Part shown: positions 6,068 to 7,463 of the stretch, piece by piece | Layout of the letters: each line of letters starts with the position of its first letter | How positions within the stretch are numbered: the stretch's first letter is position 1 | Source: Synergistaceae bacterium | GTDB taxonomy: Bacteria; Synergistota; Synergistia; Synergistales; Aminobacteriaceae | Direction: 5' to 3' | Assembly: GCA_031289165.1 (NCBI GenBank) | Contig: JAITPZ010000009.1 | Location: 1-7,463 of the forward strand | DNA length: 7,463 nt | Notes under the pieces: model-generated | The model's database searches: none | What the model was told of the DNA's origin: nothing | What the model saw: only the letters and a program-made list of their open reading frames with translations | Position numbers and translations under genes: made by a program

Positions 6068-6151
6068 TTACCGCTTCCCCTTCCTCAGTAAAGCCCCCGC
6101 GGCGAGAGCGAAGAGGCCCACGCCGGATACGGAGCAGCCTCCGCCCTTACC
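6068..6151 (-). other. Synergist-CTERM sorting tail (coding part)
   Basis: Residues 428-454 read GKG, then GGCSVSGVGL, then FALAAGALL and RKGKR: a glycine-cysteine motif, one membrane-length hydrophobic stretch and a basic end. From family knowledge, this tail is characteristic of Synergistota exported proteins and is thought to mark them for sorting and removal or anchoring at the envelope. It is the main taxonomic clue in the window. Confidence 0.78.
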
Positions 6152-7432
6152 GCTTTCGGCGTCATCGATGTCGGAGCCTCTCTTTATGTAGAACGAAACG
6201 GTGACCGTCACGGGGTGGGGCGGCATAGTCATCGCACAGATGTAGTCGGTGCAATACAGGGGAACCTCCGTGTTCCTGTCGCCGGTTTTGAAGGCTTGGA
6301 TCACGTTAAGCTCGTAACCGTTGTTCGGAATGACGGTGAGCGTGACGGGTTCACCCGTCGTCGCGGTGGTTTTGTTCGTCGTTACTCTGCCACCTGTGAC
6401 AAAGACGGGCAACGTGATGGCGTAGCTGACGCTTTCCGTTCTGTAGAAAGAGACTCTGACCGTCACGGGATAGGTCGGCATGATCATCGTGCAGATGTTG
6501 TCGGTGCAGTTCAGCGGGACTTCCGTGGCGCTGTCGCCGGTTTTGTAAGCCCAGATCGTCTCGAATTCGTAGCCACTGTTCGGGATAATGGTGAGCGTGA
6601 CGGTTTCACCCGCCGTCGCGGCGGTTTTGTCCGTCGTTACACTGCCTCCTGCGACGCTGGCGGGCAGCGTGATGGCGTGCTCGGAGCTTTCTGTTCTGTA
6701 GAAGGAGACGGAGAGGGTCACGGGGTAGGCCGGCATGGTCATCGCGCAGATGTAACCGCTACAATACAGCGGGACCTCCGTACTCTCGTCGCCCGTTTTA
6801 TGGGCCGTAATCGTGGCAAGTTCATAACCGCTGTCCGGGATGACGGTGAACGTGACGGTTTCGCCCACCTTCGCGGTGGTTTTGTCCACCGTCACGCTGC
6901 CGCCTGCGATCTCAAGGGGCAACGCGATCGCGCTTTCAGTCTCGTCCTCGCCGAGGAGGGCGTTGAGCGCCGCGCGATAGGCGGCGGCGCTGCGAGACCC
7001 GACCAGGCGACTGCCGACAATCCGACCTTCCGTGTCCACAAAAATAGTCGTGGGGATTGCGTCGACGGTATACAACCAAGAGGACATTGCGGGCACGGCG
7101 ACGATATGGGGAAAATTCGCGTTCGTCCTGTTCACGATTTCTTTTGCTTTGGTGACGGCGTCGGTGGTGTAGTCATCGAGAATACCCACCAACTGAGTTC
7201 CCTCAGGCATCGAACGACTCAGTTCTCCCAAGTCCGGCATCTCCGAAATGCAGGGACCGCACCAGGTCGCCCAAATGTTGACCATCGTCAGCTTTTTTTC
7301 GGCGAAAATGGCGTTTGTGATGGTCTCGCCCTCAATGGTCTGAGAGGAAAACGGCGGGAAAAACTCCTCGGCCCCCGCTACGCGCCACGTCGCCAAAACC
7401 AAAAGAACAACCGCAAACAAAACCTTTTTCAT
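6068..7432 (-). CDS. Exported TlpA/thioredoxin-like protein with three InlB-B/Flg_new-type repeats and Synergist-CTERM tail
   Basis: Probably an extracytoplasmic thiol-disulfide protein; its substrate is unknown. The 454-residue protein starts with a signal peptide (MKK, hydrophobic VLFAVVLLVLATW, likely cleavage after AGA at 19-21). A TlpA-like thioredoxin domain at ~25-163 has the active site WCGPC (57-61) in VNIWATWCGPC and the cis-proline in AIPTTIF (Pro127). Three tandem repeats of exactly 85 residues follow (starting at 168, 253 and 338), with GG-x-V-T, GE-VT-T-IP-GYE and MP-YPVTV-VSFY signatures like those of bacterial InlB-B/Flg_new-type repeats. The tail (428-454) has GGGC, a hydrophobic stretch and RKGKR, fitting the Synergist-CTERM sorting signal. 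The start is ATG at 7432, because GAGGTG sits 7 bases before it; a GTG at 7447 would overlap that site. The gene is separate from the pyr operon. Confidence 0.9.
   Translation of the reverse strand: MKKVLFAVVLLVLATWRVAGAEEFFPPFSSQTIEGETITNAIFAEKKLTMVNIWATWCGPCISEMPDLGELSRSMPEGTQLVGILDDYTTDAVTKAKEIVNRTNANFPHIVAVPAMSSWLYTVDAIPTTIFVDTEGRIVGSRLVGSRSAAAYRAALNALLGEDETESAIALPLEIAGGSVTVDKTTAKVGETVTFTVIPDSGYELATITAHKTGDESTEVPLYCSGYICAMTMPAYPVTLSVSFYRTESSEHAITLPASVAGGSVTTDKTAATAGETVTLTIIPNSGYEFETIWAYKTGDSATEVPLNCTDNICTMIMPTYPVTVRVSFYRTESVSYAITLPVFVTGGRVTTNKTTATTGEPVTLTVIPNNGYELNVIQAFKTGDRNTEVPLYCTDYICAMTMPPHPVTVTVSFYIKRGSDIDDAESGKGGGCSVSGVGLFALAAGALLRKGKR
6182..6931 (-). repeat. Three in-frame tandem repeats, 255-bp period, in the thioredoxin-like gene
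   Basis: Repeat units lie at about 6931-6677, 6676-6422 and 6421-6182 (the last slightly shorter), encoding 85-residue units. Units 1 and 2 are about two thirds identical in protein by my count. The DNA has diverged at many positions, so this is an old protein-domain duplication rather than a fresh DNA repeat. Each unit contains CX4C near residue 57 of the unit (Cys224/229, 309/314, 394/399). Confidence 0.9.
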
Positions 7433-7463
7433 ACTTATACACCTCACAGAATAAGTTTTATAA

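Noticed and set aside
6182..6931. Direct repeats considered as a CRISPR-like or mobile array
   Set aside because: The period is 255 bp, entirely in frame, and the units have diverged at the DNA level. This is protein-domain duplication.
7433..7447. Upstream GTG start for the thioredoxin-like gene
   Set aside because: It overlaps the GAGGTG ribosome site that serves the ATG at 7432, and it would put extra residues before a normal MKK signal peptide.

Overview
The window is most likely from a member of the Synergistota. The strongest clue is the C-terminus of the protein at 6068-7432: a GGGC motif, a hydrophobic helix and a basic tail, which is the Synergist-CTERM pattern. Base composition is GC-rich, and all recognised genes lie on the minus strand, so transcription runs from high to low coordinates.

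Layout in reading order. (1) 7432-6068: an exported TlpA/thioredoxin-like protein with a WCGPC active site, fused to three tandem 85-residue repeats that each carry a CX4C cysteine pair, then the sorting tail. (2) 6067-5731: an intergenic stretch with a sigma70-type promoter and a leader RNA holding a PyrR-binding hairpin, a candidate antiterminator and a strong intrinsic terminator. (3) 5730-1192: a de novo pyrimidine operon, pyrR-pyrB-pyrC-pyrF-pyrE, closed by a terminator at 1138-1177. (4) 1086-1: a YhbS-like GNAT acetyltransferase whose stop codon overlaps the start of an unrecognised, charged, coiled-coil-rich ORF that runs off the left edge.

The pyr operon encodes steps 2, 3, 5 and 6 of UMP synthesis (aspartate carbamoyltransferase, dihydroorotase, orotate phosphoribosyltransferase, OMP decarboxylase) plus their UMP-sensing regulator. 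Carbamoyl-phosphate synthase (carAB) and dihydroorotate dehydrogenase (pyrD/pyrK) are not here and must be elsewhere or replaced. The leader suggests the usual feedback: with UMP abundant, PyrR holds the binding hairpin closed, the terminator forms and the operon is off; with UMP scarce, an alternative pairing disrupts the terminator.

The pyr operon itself is ordinary. The less ordinary items are the thioredoxin/cysteine-pair repeat fusion, a two-hairpin palindromic element between pyrF and pyrE, and the unknown coiled-coil ORF coupled to the acetyltransferase.
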